Source: Cyclobacterium qasimii M12-11B (lineage in GTDB: Bacteria; Bacteroidota; Bacteroidia; Cytophagales; Cyclobacteriaceae). From it: 64,000 nt of DNA. This document shows, piece by piece, positions 62,545 to 64,000 of the stretch. The notes under the pieces were generated by a model, which worked only from the letters and a program-made list of their open reading frames with translations, did no database searches and was not told the DNA's origin. Every line of letters starts with the position of its first letter. The first letter of the stretch is position 1. The stretch lies in contig NZ_ATNM01000097.1 of assembly GCF_000427295.1 (NCBI RefSeq), positions 1-64,000 of the forward strand, written 5' to 3'. Both the position numbers and the translations under genes were made by a program.

Positions 62545-63905
62545 ATGGAAAGTTCCAGAAATAAAAAGGCTTATTCGAAAAAGCTGCCTTCAGACAAAAA
62601 GCAATTGGCCTTGATGGCAGCATTGGCTGTTTATCCTGAATCAGGGACCGATCCACTTATGGTTGAAATTCCAATTTACAATCAATTTTGGTTTGTGCTT
62701 ATAGTGGTCATCTTTCTGTTAGCTATAATTTGTGGTATTTGTGTTTTCGTTCGTCAAACAAGAGATAGAGGAATTCTAAGAAGCACCCTTCAAAAGAAAA
62801 CATAGAAATTGCCCAAAGGGAAGACCGCTTCAAGTTTGTTTGGAACAATTCCCAAGATGGGTTGTTGCTTTCTGTTTTAGGAGGGAAAGTGTTGGCCGCT
62901 AATCCAGCTTTTTGCTCAATGGGAAATGTAAGTGAAAAACTGCTGCAAGAAAATGGTTTGCAGTATTTATTTCCAAATTCCGACACTTTTGAAACCATAA
63001 GAAAGGAGATTGCTGAGAAGATGAAACTTAACGATGACATTAAGGTCGTCAGAGAAATTGTGATGCCACTAAGTTCCGGTGATAAAGAGATTGAAGTTTC
63101 AATTTCAAAGATGAAGGAAAGTTTCGAAGGTAAAGTTATGTTTCTGAATGTTTTTCGAGATATTTCAAAGAAAAAAGCTTACGAAAAAGGCTTGAAAATT
63201 GCCAAGGAAAAGGCGGAGGAAGTGAGTCATATGAAAAGTAATATTATCTCCAATATGAGTCATGAAATTCGGACGCCATTAAATGGGATACTTGGGAGTA
63301 CTGAATACATTATTCAAACCAGATCTGAGGATAAGGAACTTTTAGAGCACTTGAATATTATAAAAGAAAGTGGTGAACGGCTGCTTCATACCATTACTAA
63401 TTTCCTGGACCTGTCTTCTTTAGAGTCAGATGAGCTAAATATTGTTTTAGAAAATACCAATGTCAATGATTTTATTTCAAAAATATTGATAAATCATAAA
63501 TCCATAGGGATAAAAAAAGGTATCTTAGTCACTTCAAAATTTTTAACAAAACCGTTTGAAGCAGCTATAGAACGGAAATACCTTCAAATTATTGTCAATA
63601 ATATAGTAGGGAATTCAGTTAAATATTCGGAAACAGGGTTGATCCAGGTCGTTGTGGAGAAAATTGAAGACCAATTGGTCATAAAAGTACATGATCAAGG
63701 TATAGGTATTAGTAAAGATTACTTAGATAAGTTGTTTTTCCCATTTGAACAAGAGAGTAAAGGCTTTAGCCGTAAATTTGAAGGTTCAGGCTTGGGCTTG
63801 GCTATTACCAAGCATTTAATTGAAAAATTAAATGGGCAAATACAAGTGGAAAGTGAAAAAGGAAATGGTACTTTAGTAAGAATTTCATTACCACTTTATA
63901 AATAG
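62545..63905 (+). pseudogene. Membrane PAS-sensor histidine kinase, frameshifted
   Basis: About 453 residues if repaired. The 5' piece (62545-62805) has a single membrane helix (FWFVLIVVIFLLAIICGICVF, about 49-69) and stops after LRSTLQKKT. The sense resumes one frame over as ENIEIAQREDRFKFVWNNS, a PAS domain, and continues to 63905 with HisKA NMSHEIRTPLNGILG (phospho-accepting His), N box NNIVGNSVKYS, G1 VHDQGIGIS and G2 GSGLGLAITKHLIEKLNGQ. One missing A in A4 (62792-62795) explains the split. A response-regulator gene starts 37 bp later, so a two-component pair is likely. The signal is unknown. Confidence 0.85.
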
Positions 63906-63942
63906 ACTATTTTAGGGCACGTTATTATTTAATTTTGTAAGT

Positions 63943-64000
63943 ATGTTTTCTCTTAAAATATTAATAACCGAAGACGATACCGTTTCGGCACTTTTATTAA
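63943..64000 (+). CDS. Response regulator receiver domain, 5' end only
   Basis: The frame starts at ATG 63943 and runs off the window as MFSLKILITEDDTVSALLL, the beta1 strand and acidic pair of a receiver domain. TAATTTTG (63930-63937) matches the -7 consensus, but it is so close to the ATG that the message would be nearly leaderless. Co-transcription with the kinase just upstream is the other option. Confidence 0.7.
   Translation, partial: MFSLKILITEDDTVSALLL

Overview
The window is low-GC bacterial DNA that reads as Bacteroidota, most likely Cytophagales/Cyclobacteriaceae. The support is indirect: genes lack Shine-Dalgarno boxes, several have a TAnnTTTG -7 box, and family markers such as a GWxTD protein, DUF2723 and BlaI/M56 pairs are present. 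Species is not assignable by eye. No rRNA, tRNA, CRISPR array, insertion sequence or prophage was found, so this looks like a chromosomal segment.

Layout. 0-7 kb: partial gene, two secreted proteins of unknown function, an AraC remnant, and a BlaI/M56 pair whose sensor ends in BamA-like POTRA repeats, preceded by a perfect 16-bp-arm palindrome. 7-12.5 kb: katG and a convergent dicarboxylate/amino-acid symporter. 12.5-15.8 kb: ferrous-iron operon (membrane-anchored DtxR-FeoA regulator, FeoB GTPase, FeoB channel as separate reading frames). 16-28 kb: carbohydrate genes (TIM-barrel lipoprotein, alpha-glucuronidase-like hydrolase, DapA-like aldolase, HI0933-type flavoprotein, NCS1-like transporter joined to a mannitol/fructuronate-type dehydrogenase), then MgtC/DUF4010, quinone reductase-like and siderophore-interacting proteins. 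29-36.4 kb: one long + strand catabolic operon (HpaI aldolase, aldo/keto reductase, Gfo/Idh/MocA, two SDRs, RidA, M19 dipeptidase, ceramidase-like hydrolase). 36.4-51.5 kb: mostly housekeeping (SprT-like, RmuC, RlmB, GWxTD, methyltransferase, DUF2723, SAF-domain dehydrogenase, TPR, Lrp/AsnC, NUDIX, MATE, SDR, SixA). 51.7-60.5 kb: PQQ dehydrogenase, convergent PqaA-like protein, and a planctomycete-type trio (DUF2231/cytochrome c/LRR, DUF1552, DUF1592). 61-64 kb: sucD, a PAS histidine kinase and the start of a response regulator.

The most consequential observation is technical or evolutionary: six genes are broken, and one pair is fused, each explained by a single-base indel, mostly a missing A/T in a homopolymer. 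Restoring one base gives a continuous family-length product every time. This points to homopolymer errors in the assembly or, less likely, widespread recent decay, and it should be settled before the fusion and the split FeoB are interpreted.

Best biological leads: the M56-POTRA sensor with its palindrome, the uncharacterised 29-36 kb operon, the membrane-tethered DtxR-FeoA protein, and the DUF1592/DUF1552/cytochrome cluster beside a PQQ dehydrogenase. Functions are inferred from recognisable motifs; no database search was run.
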